A DNA stretch of 64,000 nucleotides, from positions 496,001 to 560,000 of the forward strand of contig NZ_AJLN01000116.1 of the NCBI RefSeq assembly GCF_000317285.1, read 5' to 3'. Position 1 is the stretch's first letter. Each line of letters begins with the position of its first letter. The translations under genes were made by a program, and so were the position numbers. Positions 1 through 8,246 of the stretch are shown here, one piece after another. The notes beneath the pieces were generated by a model. That model was not told the origin of the DNA. It did no database searches and was given only the letters and a program-made list of their open reading frames with translations. This stretch comes from Chlorogloeopsis fritschii PCC 6912. Lineage in GTDB: Bacteria; Cyanobacteriota; Cyanobacteriia; Cyanobacteriales; Nostocaceae.

Positions 1-390
1 GCTACAAAACTTAATGATGCTCCAGACAAAAGCAAATACGCCATCGACACAAAGGTGTACGGAATACATACAACTCAAGGAAATTACGAAATTTTCGCTT
101 CCAACCTAGAGACAATGGATGAAGTCCTCAATGCCAAAAACAATTCCTTAGTTAAAAATCGGACTTTCCAAAATAGTATCGCTGCCATTCCCCAACCAAA
201 TCAAGGCTACGTCTATCTCGACTGGACAAAAAGTCAAGAAATACTAGAAACTCAACTGCCAATTCTCAAACTCTTGAAAATAGTAGCAAAACCTTTTTTC
301 CAAAACTTGCGATCACTTACTGTCAGTAGTTACGGTGACAATCCGGAATTGTTTAAAGGCGGCGTGTTTTTACAAATGGATGGTTTTTAA
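1..390 (+). CDS. DUF3352 domain-containing protein, C-terminal part
   Basis: The reading frame is open from base 1, so only the last 129 residues are present and the start lies outside the window. The end of the protein (NLRSLTVSSYGDNPELFKGG, then VFLQMDGF) resembles the C-terminus of the cyanobacterial DUF3352 family, secreted or membrane-attached proteins of unknown function. The fragment holds no membrane segment. Nothing can be said about its promoter. The family call rests on remembered similarity of the tail and is fairly secure; the function is unknown. Confidence 0.75.
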   Translation, partial: ATKLNDAPDKSKYAIDTKVYGIHTTQGNYEIFASNLETMDEVLNAKNNSLVKNRTFQNSIAAIPQPNQGYVYLDWTKSQEILETQLPILKLLKIVAKPFFQNLRSLTVSSYGDNPELFKGGVFLQMDGF

Positions 391-565
391 ACTTATGAGC
401 GACAGATAGGGAGAAAAACATTCTATTTTCTCCTCTGCACTTCTGCTCGCTTCAAAAATCTGCTATTGTGGCACATTTTATTGTGTCACAAAATCAAAAA
501 AACACTGTAAGTCCTGATATTATGGGTATATAAAATTACAACAAAGCCTTCGTTGGAGGGCTAAT

Positions 566-1057
566 ATGAGCAAACATTGCCCCCGACTGCTTTTCGGTAG
601 GGGCTTGATTTTAGCTGTATTGGCAGTTGTTGCCTCTATACCTGCTACAGCTAACACCGCCAATTTTGGTACGTTAACCTTGTTACCAGGCTTTGAGCAA
701 ACACAAGGAACAATGACAGGCTATACAGGCGGTTCTTATTCTCTATCAGCTATTAGCAACCGCGATCGCCATAAAAATGCCTGTATTGGTTTTGGCGATC
801 CGACTCCAGATCACATCTTGGTTTTGAAAAAAAACTTTCCTCGCTTGAAAATACAAGTTAACAGTGGCGGCTACGATACCACCATACTTGTCCAGGGACC
901 AGATAAAAAAACAATTCGTTGCGGCGATGATACCGGTAAGAGCAAGGATGCCAGCATAGAAGATAACGACTGGAAAGCAGGAACCTATCATATTTGGGTG
1001 GCTACCTTTAATCCTGGAGTTAAGCGAGACTATACACTTTCTGTACAGGAAAAGTAG
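566..1057 (+). CDS. Secreted protein with PPC-like beta domain
   Basis: This 163-residue protein starts at an ATG preceded by GGAGG at 6-base spacing. Residues about 1-30 form a signal peptide: a basic start (SKHCPRLLFGR), a hydrophobic core (LILAVLAVVASIPA) and a likely cut near TANTA. The mature part has the look of a bacterial pre-peptidase C-terminal (PPC) type beta-sandwich: YDTTILVQGPDKKTIRCGDD near residues 103-121 and AGTYHIWVATF near 138-148. Two cysteines (CIGFGD and IRCGDD) could form a disulfide outside the cytoplasm. PPC domains usually accompany secreted enzymes; here the domain stands alone, so the role is unknown. No operon partner is evident. Confidence 0.7.
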   Translation: MSKHCPRLLFGRGLILAVLAVVASIPATANTANFGTLTLLPGFEQTQGTMTGYTGGSYSLSAISNRDRHKNACIGFGDPTPDHILVLKKNFPRLKIQVNSGGYDTTILVQGPDKKTIRCGDDTGKSKDASIEDNDWKAGTYHIWVATFNPGVKRDYTLSVQEK

Positions 1058-1066
1058 TTAGTCAAG

Positions 1067-1110
1067 AGTCATTAGTCATTAGTCATTGGTCATTTGTCAA
1101 ATGACCAATG
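1067..1110. repeat. Heptamer tandem repeat (TCATTAG type) with hairpin
   Basis: Degenerate copies of AGTCATT follow the secreted-protein gene and end in an inverted repeat, GGTCATTTGTCAAATGACC (1088-1106). Similar heptamer runs occur at 1991, 26489, 27280, 27358 and 31027. They match the short tandemly repeated repetitive (STRR) class known in heterocystous cyanobacteria. The hairpin could help end the upstream transcript, but it has no T run. Confidence 0.7.
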
Positions 1111-1220
1111 TGCCTACTATCCGCTATCTACCAACTACTATCTATAACAATAGTTAGAGGTTGCACCGATAACGTTAAGATAGAGTGTAGCTTGTTTGGC
1201 ACAACGAGGGTACAAGAAGC

Positions 1221-1985
1221 GTGCTATCTACACTTATTGCTGACTTCCGCATTATTTTTGAACGCGATCCAGCGGCTCGTAACTGGTTAGAAGTATTATT
1301 TTGCTACCCCGGTTTGCAAGCTCTGCTGTTTCATCGCCTGTCTCACTGGCTCTACAATATTGGCATTCCCTTCATCCCTCGCCTGATTTCCCATATCGCT
1401 CGGTTTTTAACGGGAATTGAAATCCACCCCGGTGCTACGATTGGTAAGAGCGTCTTTATCGACCACGGGATGGGGGTAGTGATTGGCGAAACGGCGATCA
1501 TCGGAGATTATGCCCTGATTTATCAAGGTGTTACCCTTGGTGGTACTGGTAAAGAAAGCGGAAAGCGACACCCTACTTTAGGTGAAAACGTTGTAGTGGG
1601 TGCAGGAGCAAAAGTGCTGGGTAATATTCAAATCGGCAATAATGTCCGCATCGGCGCTGGCTCTGTTGTTCTCAGGGATGTACCTTCTAATTGCACTGTA
1701 GTAGGTATACCCGGTCGTATTATCTATCGTTCTGGAGTACGGGTTGCCCCTCTAGAACACAATAATTTACCAGATTCAGAAGCAGAAGTAATTCGTGCTT
1801 TAGTTGATCGCTTGGAATTGCTAGAACAACAAGTACAAACTTTACAAGAACGCCAGCCAACAACCACAACTCCTGTTTTGGTAGGTATATTGAATTGCAA
1901 CGAAGGTGACATACAACAAAATGCCCCTGCTTGCAATATCAGAGATAAGGCAATTCAGCAGTTTCTAGATGGTGCTGGAATTTAA
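1221..1985 (+). CDS. cysE: Serine O-acetyltransferase
   Basis: This 254-residue enzyme makes O-acetylserine from serine and acetyl-CoA, the first step of cysteine synthesis. It has the SAT N-terminal helical region ([25 protein letters not shown], residues 16-39 region) and a left-handed beta-helix of hexapeptide repeats. Catalytic landmarks are [10 protein letters not shown] (67-75), the DHGMG motif with His82, and the acetyl-CoA loop [12 protein letters not shown] (107-118). A GTG start is used, since the family begins close to this point. The C-terminal tail after residue 175 ([17 protein letters not shown], then a Thr-rich stretch) is longer than in E. coli CysE and looks partly coiled-coil. 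It stands as a single gene. Confidence 0.95.
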   Translation: MLSTLIADFRIIFERDPAARNWLEVLFCYPGLQALLFHRLSHWLYNIGIPFIPRLISHIARFLTGIEIHPGATIGKSVFIDHGMGVVIGETAIIGDYALIYQGVTLGGTGKESGKRHPTLGENVVVGAGAKVLGNIQIGNNVRIGAGSVVLRDVPSNCTVVGIPGRIIYRSGVRVAPLEHNNLPDSEAEVIRALVDRLELLEQQVQTLQERQPTTTTPVLVGILNCNEGDIQQNAPACNIRDKAIQQFLDGAGI

Positions 1986-1990
1986 GAAAG

Positions 1991-2018
1991 AAGTCAGAAG
2001 TCAGAAGTCAGAAGTCAG
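1991..2018. repeat. Four tandem copies of AAGTCAG
   Basis: Four exact head-to-tail copies of the heptamer AAGTCAG lie just after the cysE stop. This is a short tandem repeat of the cyanobacterial STRR type. Confidence 0.9.
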
Positions 2019-2095
2019 AATATTTTGCACAGAATAAAGTGGGCGAAATTTCTTTCCCTAGTGATTCATGTCTCCTGGCTACTGACTTTTAGCTT

Positions 2096-2680
2096 TTAAG
2101 GATTAATAGCTTCAACAAACCAACCTTTTTGCTCATCATAGCTGTAGAGGCAGCGATTTTGCGGCTCACCACGCAATTCTAAGTGATCTACTTGTACTGG
2201 AGCGAGCAGCAACAAGCAAAAATTCGACAATGGCTGCACAGGATCTGGTGGAGGTGGTGCAAAGGCATCTTGATCCTCTATTCTTGGTTTACCAGGATCA
2301 GGCCAAGCGAATTGCAAACGTGCTGCATCACTCAGTTTTTGCCAGGTGGTATTGCGAGCTTCTTGCAGTGTTGGCTGAGAATTATCGCTTCCTACTAGGG
2401 TTAAGCAGCCAGTAATGCGGAATTGCTCGCGTGTGTTGGGAAAGTACCAACAAACTTCAGCCCAGGGTTGTTGTTGGATTTGTTCGGCTTTTTCGCTGCG
2501 GGCATCAGTGATAAATTTGAGCTTGTTAGTATCTTCTAGAAAACCGCGAAACACCACAGTACGATTAGCTGGATGCCCATTTGCCCTTATTGTTGCTAGC
2601 TGTAAATAGCGGGCATAAACAAGGCTGCGATTTTGATGGAGAGCACGGGCGATCGCACTTCGCCAAGGAGCCATAGACAT
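2096..2680 (-). CDS. PPOX-type FMN-dependent flavoprotein (Pyridox_oxase_2)
   Basis: This 194-residue protein resembles the Npun_F5749-type pyridoxamine-phosphate-oxidase-like flavoproteins of cyanobacteria. It starts MSMAPWRSAIARALHQNRSL. It shows the split-barrel FMN signatures RTVVFRGFLED (40-50), DARSEKAEQIQQQPWAEVCWYFP (58-80) and QFRITG (85-90). A C-terminal segment (DHLELRGEPQNRCLYS, near 164-179) corresponds to the substrate-side region of PdxH. Whether it is a true pyridoxamine phosphate oxidase or another FMN reductase cannot be decided. It begins three bases after the hydrolase stop upstream, so the two genes are probably one transcript. Confidence 0.85.
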   Translation of the reverse strand: MSMAPWRSAIARALHQNRSLVYARYLQLATIRANGHPANRTVVFRGFLEDTNKLKFITDARSEKAEQIQQQPWAEVCWYFPNTREQFRITGCLTLVGSDNSQPTLQEARNTTWQKLSDAARLQFAWPDPGKPRIEDQDAFAPPPPDPVQPLSNFCLLLLAPVQVDHLELRGEPQNRCLYSYDEQKGWFVEAINP

Positions 2681-2683
2681 TGT

Positions 2684-3544
2684 TTAAAGCCCTAAAAACT
2701 CGCGCATATATTCATTCACTAATTCAGGTTTTTCCTGCTGTACCCAATGGCTACAGTTGGGAATATACCTAATTTGCAAGTCTCTCACATAGGCTTCTGT
2801 ACCGTAACTGAGTTCTTTTCCCAGCGCAGTATCTTTCTCACCCCAAATCATTAGTGTTGGCACTTCTAAAACACCCCAACTTGGATTGAGTAATCTCTGT
2901 TGAAAAATATTGCGGTAATAGTTCAACATTGCTGTTAGAGCGCCGCGTTTGGCTGCTGCATCTTTGTAGGCGTCAATATCCGCTTGGGTGAAAGTACTTT
3001 TGTTCACTGCCATACCTTTTAAAGCAGTTTCAATTGCTTGGTAGTCTGCTGATTGTATGAGTACTTCTGGTAGCCAAGGCAGTTGAAATAAGAACATATA
3101 AGAACTTTTAAGCAACTGCTGGGGAGTGCGCAAACCTTCACTAAATTTGGCAGGGTGAGGGATATTGAGAACAATTAATTTCTCTACCATTTCTGGATGA
3201 GCGTAAGTAAAACACCAAGCGATCGCTCCTCCCCAATCATGCCCAACCAAAACACATTTTTCGTATCCTAACCCCTTAATTAATCCCTTGACATCTTTAA
3301 TAAATTCATCCATTACGTAAGCAGATTGCTCTTTTGGCTTATCGCTATCGTTGTAGCCACGCAAATCAACAGCAACGACCTTAAAATATTTAGCAAATTC
3401 AGGAATTTGATGCCGCCACGAATACCAAAATTCCGGAAACCCGTGCAACATCAGCATTAATGGCCCTTCTCCCTGAGTGACGTAATGCAGTTTCACTCCA
3501 TTCGTGATGATATAATCATGCTTCCAAGTCACTTGTACAGACAT
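2684..3544 (-). CDS. Alpha/beta hydrolase, epoxide-hydrolase-like
   Basis: This 286-residue hydrolase has the fold landmarks of the epoxide hydrolase / haloalkane dehalogenase branch: the oxyanion motif HGFPE (35-39), nucleophile elbow GHDWGG with Asp103, acid Asp238 in WGEKD, and His266 in NCSHW. An aspartate nucleophile favours epoxide hydrolase or dehalogenase over esterase. The start is placed at the ATG opening MSVQVTWKHDYI; a longer frame reaching 3625 adds 27 residues unlike the family. It is probably co-transcribed with the flavoprotein gene three bases downstream. The natural substrate is unknown. Confidence 0.88.
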   Translation of the reverse strand: MSVQVTWKHDYIITNGVKLHYVTQGEGPLMLMLHGFPEFWYSWRHQIPEFAKYFKVVAVDLRGYNDSDKPKEQSAYVMDEFIKDVKGLIKGLGYEKCVLVGHDWGGAIAWCFTYAHPEMVEKLIVLNIPHPAKFSEGLRTPQQLLKSSYMFLFQLPWLPEVLIQSADYQAIETALKGMAVNKSTFTQADIDAYKDAAAKRGALTAMLNYYRNIFQQRLLNPSWGVLEVPTLMIWGEKDTALGKELSYGTEAYVRDLQIRYIPNCSHWVQQEKPELVNEYMREFLGL

Positions 3545-3781
3545 AATTAATTTGCCCCTGCTAGATAAATAATTATGACCTTCAGTACTTAATAATAATT
3601 GAAATTGAAGATTGAAGGCATACAAAAAATTATTTTTATTGCCTAATACACAATATCTTTTTTTCTAAAATCTCCTTAAATTTCTCATTTTTTATATTTA
3701 AATACACGATTATCCCTGAGGAAGATGAAATTTATTGGTCATTCTTGCTAAAAGCATACATAATGATGGAATTAAAAGTAT

Positions 3782-4597
3782 ATGGCACAACAACTAATAC
3801 ATCATCCCTCATCTTGGATAGAGCGGCTCGCTAGATTTGGTTATATATCTAAAGGAGTAGTTTACGGTATTATCGGACTCCTAGCAGTACAAGCAGCGAT
3901 GGGAAGTGGTGGTAAAACTACCGATCCTCAAGGCGCTCTCCGAGAAATTGTCAATCAACCCTTTGGTCAATTTTTACTAGCATTAGTGGCTATTGGCTTA
4001 ATTGGATATGTGATTTGGCGTTTCGTAGAAGCGATAAAAGATCCAGACAATAAAGGCACTGATGCTAAAGGTTTGGCACAGCGAGCAGGTTATGCCATTA
4101 ATGGATTCATCTACGCTGGGATAGCCTTAACGGCGATAAAACTTGCTCTTGGCACTGGCGGTAGTGAGAATAGCAACTCTACCCAAGATTGGACAGCGCG
4201 TGTACTTTCTCAACCCTTTGGTCAATGGTTAATTGGAATTATTGGAGCGTTTATAATTGGTCTAGGTTTTTATCAGTTTTATAAAGCTTTTAGTAATAAA
4301 ATTCGCAAAGGACTTAATTTATCAGAATTAAGCACAAAAGAACGGAATTGGGTAATGTTTATTTGCAGATTTGGTGCAGCAGCAAGAGGTGTTGTATTCT
4401 GCATTATTGGTTGGTTTTTAATTCAAGCAGCAACTCAATCAGATGCCAGTGAAGCTGGAGGTTTAGATCGGGCACTACAGACGCTAGCCCAACAACCTTA
4501 TGGCCCCTGGCTTTTAGGTATTGTAGCTTTAGGTTTAATTGCCTACGGCGTTTATATGGTAGTTCAAGCACGCTACCGTCAGTTTGCCACCAGCTAG
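3782..4597 (+). CDS. DUF1206 integral membrane protein
   Basis: This 271-residue protein consists of three tandem copies of a two-helix DUF1206 unit. The copies start near residues 15 (ARFGYISKGVVYGIIGLLA), 101 (AQRAGYAINGFIYAGIALTA) and 190 (CRFGAAARGVVFCIIGWFL). In each unit the first helix is followed by a QPFG/QPYG motif and a second helix, giving six membrane segments. A short basic tail ends the chain. The family has no assigned function; it is presumed to sit in the plasma or thylakoid membrane. The gene lies 20 bases upstream of the GHL10 gene and may be co-transcribed with it. Confidence 0.88.
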   Translation: MAQQLIHHPSSWIERLARFGYISKGVVYGIIGLLAVQAAMGSGGKTTDPQGALREIVNQPFGQFLLALVAIGLIGYVIWRFVEAIKDPDNKGTDAKGLAQRAGYAINGFIYAGIALTAIKLALGTGGSENSNSTQDWTARVLSQPFGQWLIGIIGAFIIGLGFYQFYKAFSNKIRKGLNLSELSTKERNWVMFICRFGAAARGVVFCIIGWFLIQAATQSDASEAGGLDRALQTLAQQPYGPWLLGIVALGLIAYGVYMVVQARYRQFATS

Positions 4598-4617
4598 AAG
4601 TTTTCTGCTATTCACCC

Positions 4618-5772
4618 ATGACAAATATCGAAATACGGGGCGTTTGGCTCACAACCACCGACAGTAAGGTTCTCCGTTCACAGCAGCGTATTGCTGAAGC
4701 AATGGATTTTCTTGCTGAAACTGGATTTAATGTTGTCTTCCCCGTTGTCTGGGGTAGGGGAGCGACACTTTACCCCAGTCAAGTCATGCGGCAGACATTT
4801 GATATTGAAATTGAGCCTTTATCTGCCGGGCGCGATCCTCTAGCAGAAATTGTTGCCCAAGCACATCGATTTAATCTCAAAGTCATACCCTGGTTTGAAT
4901 ATGGATTTGCCAGTTCCTACAAAATGAATGGTGGAGCGTTGTTAGCAAAAAAACCAGAATGGGCTGCCCGTGACTGTCATGGTAATCTATTGGAGAAAAA
5001 TGGCTTTGAGTGGTTGAACTCTCTCAACCCCGAAGTGCAGAATTTCATGTTGAATTTAATCTTGGAAGTTGTGCAAAATTATGATGTTGACGGCATCCAA
5101 GGAGACGATCGCTTACCTGCCCTACCTTGTGAAGGTGGTTACGATCGCACAACAGTAGAACACTACCGCCAGCAGTTTGGTAAAAATCCCCCCCAAAATT
5201 CCAAAGATCCTCAATGGCTGAAGTGGCGTGCTGATATTCTCACAGAATTTCTAGCCCGTGTCTACCAATCAGTCAAAGCTGTGAACCCCAATTTATTGAT
5301 ATCCATGACTCCTAATCTGCCAGATTGGGGATACCAAGAATATTTGCAGGATTCCCGAACATGGTTGGAACGAGGTTTAGTAGATATGTTCCATCCCCAA
5401 ATTTATCGCCGTGATTTCCTCAGCTACAAAAATGAACTTAATAAGATACTAAACGAGCAGTTATTCGGTAGGAGATTACCAAAGTTAGCACCAGGAATTC
5501 TGATGAAAATAGGTTCCTACTGCATGAGTCCAGAACACTTATTACAGGTAATTAAGTATAATCGTGCTTGTGGGATTCCAGGGGAAATATTCTTCTTTTA
5601 TGAAGGGCTGCGAGAAAATAATAACGCTCTAGCAAAATTGTTGCGAAAAGGCCCTTATGCTCAGTCAGCTACCTTTCCATCTCTAGCAGATTTGAATCAA
5701 CCTAGTACAACTCAAATCGCTGCTGATTCACTATTGCAAAGGGGGCTGAGGATTTTCAGAAATATTTTTTAG
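4618..5772 (+). CDS. GHL10-type glycoside hydrolase-like protein
   Basis: This 384-residue protein matches the glycosyl-hydrolase-like 10 / DUF187 family, a TIM-barrel group related to GH13. It opens with the typical IEIRGVWLTTTDSKVL (4-19). It continues with FNVVFPVVWGRG (38-49), VIPWFEYGF (90s) and the acidic YDVDGIQGDDR (near 155-165), which holds the likely catalytic acids, then ISMTPNLPDWG (near 228). There is no signal peptide, so it is likely cytoplasmic, although many bacterial members are lipoproteins acting on surface glycans. The substrate is unknown. The GTG of the DUF2358 gene follows 12 bases after its stop. Confidence 0.85.
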   Translation: MTNIEIRGVWLTTTDSKVLRSQQRIAEAMDFLAETGFNVVFPVVWGRGATLYPSQVMRQTFDIEIEPLSAGRDPLAEIVAQAHRFNLKVIPWFEYGFASSYKMNGGALLAKKPEWAARDCHGNLLEKNGFEWLNSLNPEVQNFMLNLILEVVQNYDVDGIQGDDRLPALPCEGGYDRTTVEHYRQQFGKNPPQNSKDPQWLKWRADILTEFLARVYQSVKAVNPNLLISMTPNLPDWGYQEYLQDSRTWLERGLVDMFHPQIYRRDFLSYKNELNKILNEQLFGRRLPKLAPGILMKIGSYCMSPEHLLQVIKYNRACGIPGEIFFFYEGLRENNNALAKLLRKGPYAQSATFPSLADLNQPSTTQIAADSLLQRGLRIFRNIF

Positions 5773-5784
5773 AGGTAATTAGGC

Positions 5785-6219
5785 GTGGATTATCAATTGC
5801 AAGTGGAACGGGTAATAAAGACTCTCGAACAGGATTTACCCACACTTTTTGAAAAAGATATTTCCTACAATATTTATACAAAAGATATATATTTTCGAGA
5901 TCCAGTCAATACATTTAAAGGAAAAATCAACTATCGCATTATCTTTTGGACTTTGCGATTTCATGCTCGCTTATTTTTTACCAAAATTTACTTTGATTTA
6001 CATGATGTGTGTCAGTCAGATGAAGATACAATTTTGGCAAAATGGACGGTACGTGGTGTGTTACGCCTTCCCTGGAAAGCACGTATTTTTTTCAATGGAT
6101 ATTCCACATATAAACTCAACAAAGATGGTTTGATATACGAGCACATCGATACTTGGGATAGGGAACCGGGAGAGATTTTGCAGCAGTTTTTCCGTAAGGG
6201 AGAAGATATGAAAAATTAA
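5785..6219 (+). CDS. DUF2358 domain-containing protein
   Basis: This 144-residue protein uses a GTG start 12 bases after the GHL10 stop. It belongs to DUF2358, a SnoaL-like family of cyanobacteria and plastids: QDLPTLFEKDISYNIYTKDIYFRDPVNTF in the first 45 residues and RIFFNGYSTYKLN...IYEHIDTWDRE near 105-130 are typical. The fold is an NTF2-like alpha+beta cone; no enzymatic activity is established. The spacing suggests one transcript with the upstream gene. The local sequence is more AT-rich than its neighbours. Confidence 0.85.
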   Translation: MDYQLQVERVIKTLEQDLPTLFEKDISYNIYTKDIYFRDPVNTFKGKINYRIIFWTLRFHARLFFTKIYFDLHDVCQSDEDTILAKWTVRGVLRLPWKARIFFNGYSTYKLNKDGLIYEHIDTWDREPGEILQQFFRKGEDMKN

Positions 6220-6583
6220 GCAGATAGTTATACTTATGAGTAGTGGCGTGACACGACTAAAATGATGCGATAGAAAAGGCTTGTAGTCGCAACCTATGAG
6301 CAGAACTTGACTGCTAAGATAATAGACTTCTTGCAGCAATCACTATCTAGATTAATTACAACCACAGATGGACACAGATGGACACAGATTTTATCGGTGT
6401 TTATCTGTGTCCATCTGTGTTCGATTTATTTGCAAATAGAAGCTAGAATATCGCCTTTGCTAAGAGCGGCAAAAATCTGCTGAATGAGTTGTATATTATT
6501 CTATGGGGTCATCTTTGTTATATTCTTTGATTGTTAACTGCCAAGGGTGTTGTCTGCTACGGCTCTTTTGAGAGTAAATCTTT
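6220..6583. other. Non-coding gap with a dispersed repeat
   Basis: This 364-base stretch has no convincing gene. Its centre carries an ACCACAGATGGACAC-type inverted repeat (6355-6430); the rest is AT-rich and presumably holds the promoter of the downstream kinase-like gene. Confidence 0.7.
6355..6430. repeat. ACCACAGATGGACAC dispersed inverted repeat, copy A
   Basis: The left arm (TTACAACCACAGATGGACAC) and right arm (GTGTCCATCTGTGTTCGATT) pair to form a long imperfect stem. Copies with the same core lie at 18971-19044 and 22354-22417; copy B shares the outer flanks TAATTACAACC and CGATTT. It is a non-coding repeat of the kind scattered in Nostocales genomes. Confidence 0.85.
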
Positions 6584-7291
6584 ATGTTATTTTTTACCTC
6601 AAGTTTTAGCCCATTAGTGGGCAATTTACTTGTCACACTACTGACTTTTATTTATGTTTTCGGGCTGGTAGCACTGATGAATTTCTGCGTTACACGTTTT
6701 GGTTTACCACAGGATATCAGCCGCAAAATTACCCACATTGGTGCTGGTTCAATTATTGTATTTTTACCACTTTATAACGATTTACATTGGTCTAAATATT
6801 TAAATGTCACGATTTTCGTAGTCTGGTTTATTCTTCTGATCCTAAAAGGATTTTTTGCTAGTCCTGATGATGAAGCTGTGAAAACTATGACTCGCACGGG
6901 CGATCGCCGCGAACTTCTGAAAGGCCCGCTTTATTTCGTAATTGTAGCAATTATTTGCGGTACGGTTTGGTATAAAGCTTTTCCAGGTATTGTAGCAATG
7001 GCAAGTCTCGGCTGGGGTGACGGTTTCGCGCCAATTATCGGCTCTCGATATGGCAGATGGAAATACCAAATTTTGAGCACTAAAACTGTGGAAGGAAGCC
7101 TGACGATGTTTATTTCTGCTTTTATTGCTAGTATATTTTTTGTTTGGCTAATTTTACCTAGCGAATTAAATATTAACCGGATTTTGATAATTGCGTTAAT
7201 TGCGACATTTGTTGAAGGATTTAGCCCCAAAGAAGTTGATAATATTTTGATTCCAGTAGCAGCGATCGCGGCAGCAAATTTTATATTTTAA
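6584..7291 (+). CDS. Phytol/dolichol kinase-like membrane protein
   Basis: This 235-residue integral membrane protein belongs to the diacylglycerol/polyprenol kinase family (plant VTE5 phytol kinase, yeast SEC59). Family marks are SRKITHIGAGSIIVF (44-58), MTRTGDRRELLKGPLYF (100-116), SLGWGDGFAPIIGSRYGRWKY (about 140-160) and TKTVEGSLTMF (near 165-175). About six hydrophobic segments surround these. Members phosphorylate isoprenoid alcohols using CTP; in cyanobacteria the likely job is salvage of phytol released from chlorophyll. That would fit chlP in this window, although the genes are far apart. Substrate is inferred from family only. Confidence 0.82.
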   Translation: MLFFTSSFSPLVGNLLVTLLTFIYVFGLVALMNFCVTRFGLPQDISRKITHIGAGSIIVFLPLYNDLHWSKYLNVTIFVVWFILLILKGFFASPDDEAVKTMTRTGDRRELLKGPLYFVIVAIICGTVWYKAFPGIVAMASLGWGDGFAPIIGSRYGRWKYQILSTKTVEGSLTMFISAFIASIFFVWLILPSELNINRILIIALIATFVEGFSPKEVDNILIPVAAIAAANFIF

Positions 7292-7320
7292 GTCAGATTA
7301 AATATATGGTAAAAAAGATT

Positions 7321-7348
7321 GTAGAGACGCGAAATTTCGCGTCTCTAC
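7321..7348. repeat. 28-bp perfect palindrome, intergenic copy
   Basis: Each half reads GTAGAGACGCGAAA against its exact reverse complement. Identical 28-bp copies lie inside two coding sequences at 36193-36220 and 36807-36834, with diverged relatives at 17467-17492 and 31062-31089. This copy is intergenic and could act as a terminator-like stem after the kinase-like gene, but no T run follows. Confidence 0.95.
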
Positions 7349-7481
7349 TAAAGATTTCAGGTAAGGTATGATTAATTTCTGGAAATGTTTATTAATAGTC
7401 GTAACGTATCTTATTATTTAGCAAATAAATAACTTCTAGAATGACACAAAGTTATGACTAGAAAAATTCCGATCAAACATT

Positions 7482-8246
7482 ATGCGAATCATCGATCTGA
7501 GTGATACGCTACAAAATGACAAAAGCTGGGCACCTTGGTGGGCACGCAACTCAGTCACTTATCAGGATCATAAATTCGGTAGATTTGCCATTTGGCTACT
7601 TTTTGGAATAACACCTAAATATCTGCGTAACAAACTGGGTTGGGCTAATGATGTCATTAAGCTCTCTACTCATGGCACAACTCACATGGATGCACCCTGG
7701 CACTACGCACCTACTTCTGGAGGCAAGCCTGCTAAGACAATCGATCAAGTGCCCTTGGAATGGTGCTATGGCGACGGTGTTGTTTTGGATCTGCGCCACA
7801 AGGAAGAGGGTTCTGCGATTACTGTGGAGGATGTAAAATTAGCTCTGGAAAAAATTCACTATCAACTCAAGCCTTTCGATATCGTATTGATACAAATTGG
7901 AAACGATCGCCGACTGGGAACACCAGAGTATTTCACTCATGGGTGTGGGGTGAGCGCAGAAGCGACGCACTGGTTAATCGATCAAGGCATCAAAGTGATG
8001 GGAATTGATTCTTGGGGTTGGGATGTACCGCTACCAGTACAGGCAAAACAGGCGAAAGCAACCGGAAGACAGGATGTTTTCTGGGCTGCTCATTTTGTAG
8101 GCATAGACAAGGAATATTGCCAACTCGAACGGTTGGTTAATTTAGAGCAACTACCGCCCTATGGTTTTAAGGTGGCTGCTTTTCCATTAAAAGTTAAAAA
8201 TGGCTCTGCTGGCCCGTCGCGGGTGGTAGCAATTATAGAATCATGA
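7482..8246 (+). CDS. Cyclase family protein (kynurenine formamidase-like)
   Basis: This 254-residue metal-dependent hydrolase is of the bacterial cyclase / KynB family. The metal motif is HGTTHMDAPWH (64-74), a variant of HxGTHxDxPxH; IDLSDTLQND at the N-terminus and IKVMGIDSWGWD near 170 are also typical. Members hydrolyse N-formylkynurenine or related amides and cyclic compounds; the true substrate is unknown. The stop overlaps the start of the FAH gene by four bases (ATGA), so the two are translationally coupled and probably act on the same small molecule. Confidence 0.85.
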   Translation: MRIIDLSDTLQNDKSWAPWWARNSVTYQDHKFGRFAIWLLFGITPKYLRNKLGWANDVIKLSTHGTTHMDAPWHYAPTSGGKPAKTIDQVPLEWCYGDGVVLDLRHKEEGSAITVEDVKLALEKIHYQLKPFDIVLIQIGNDRRLGTPEYFTHGCGVSAEATHWLIDQGIKVMGIDSWGWDVPLPVQAKQAKATGRQDVFWAAHFVGIDKEYCQLERLVNLEQLPPYGFKVAAFPLKVKNGSAGPSRVVAIIES

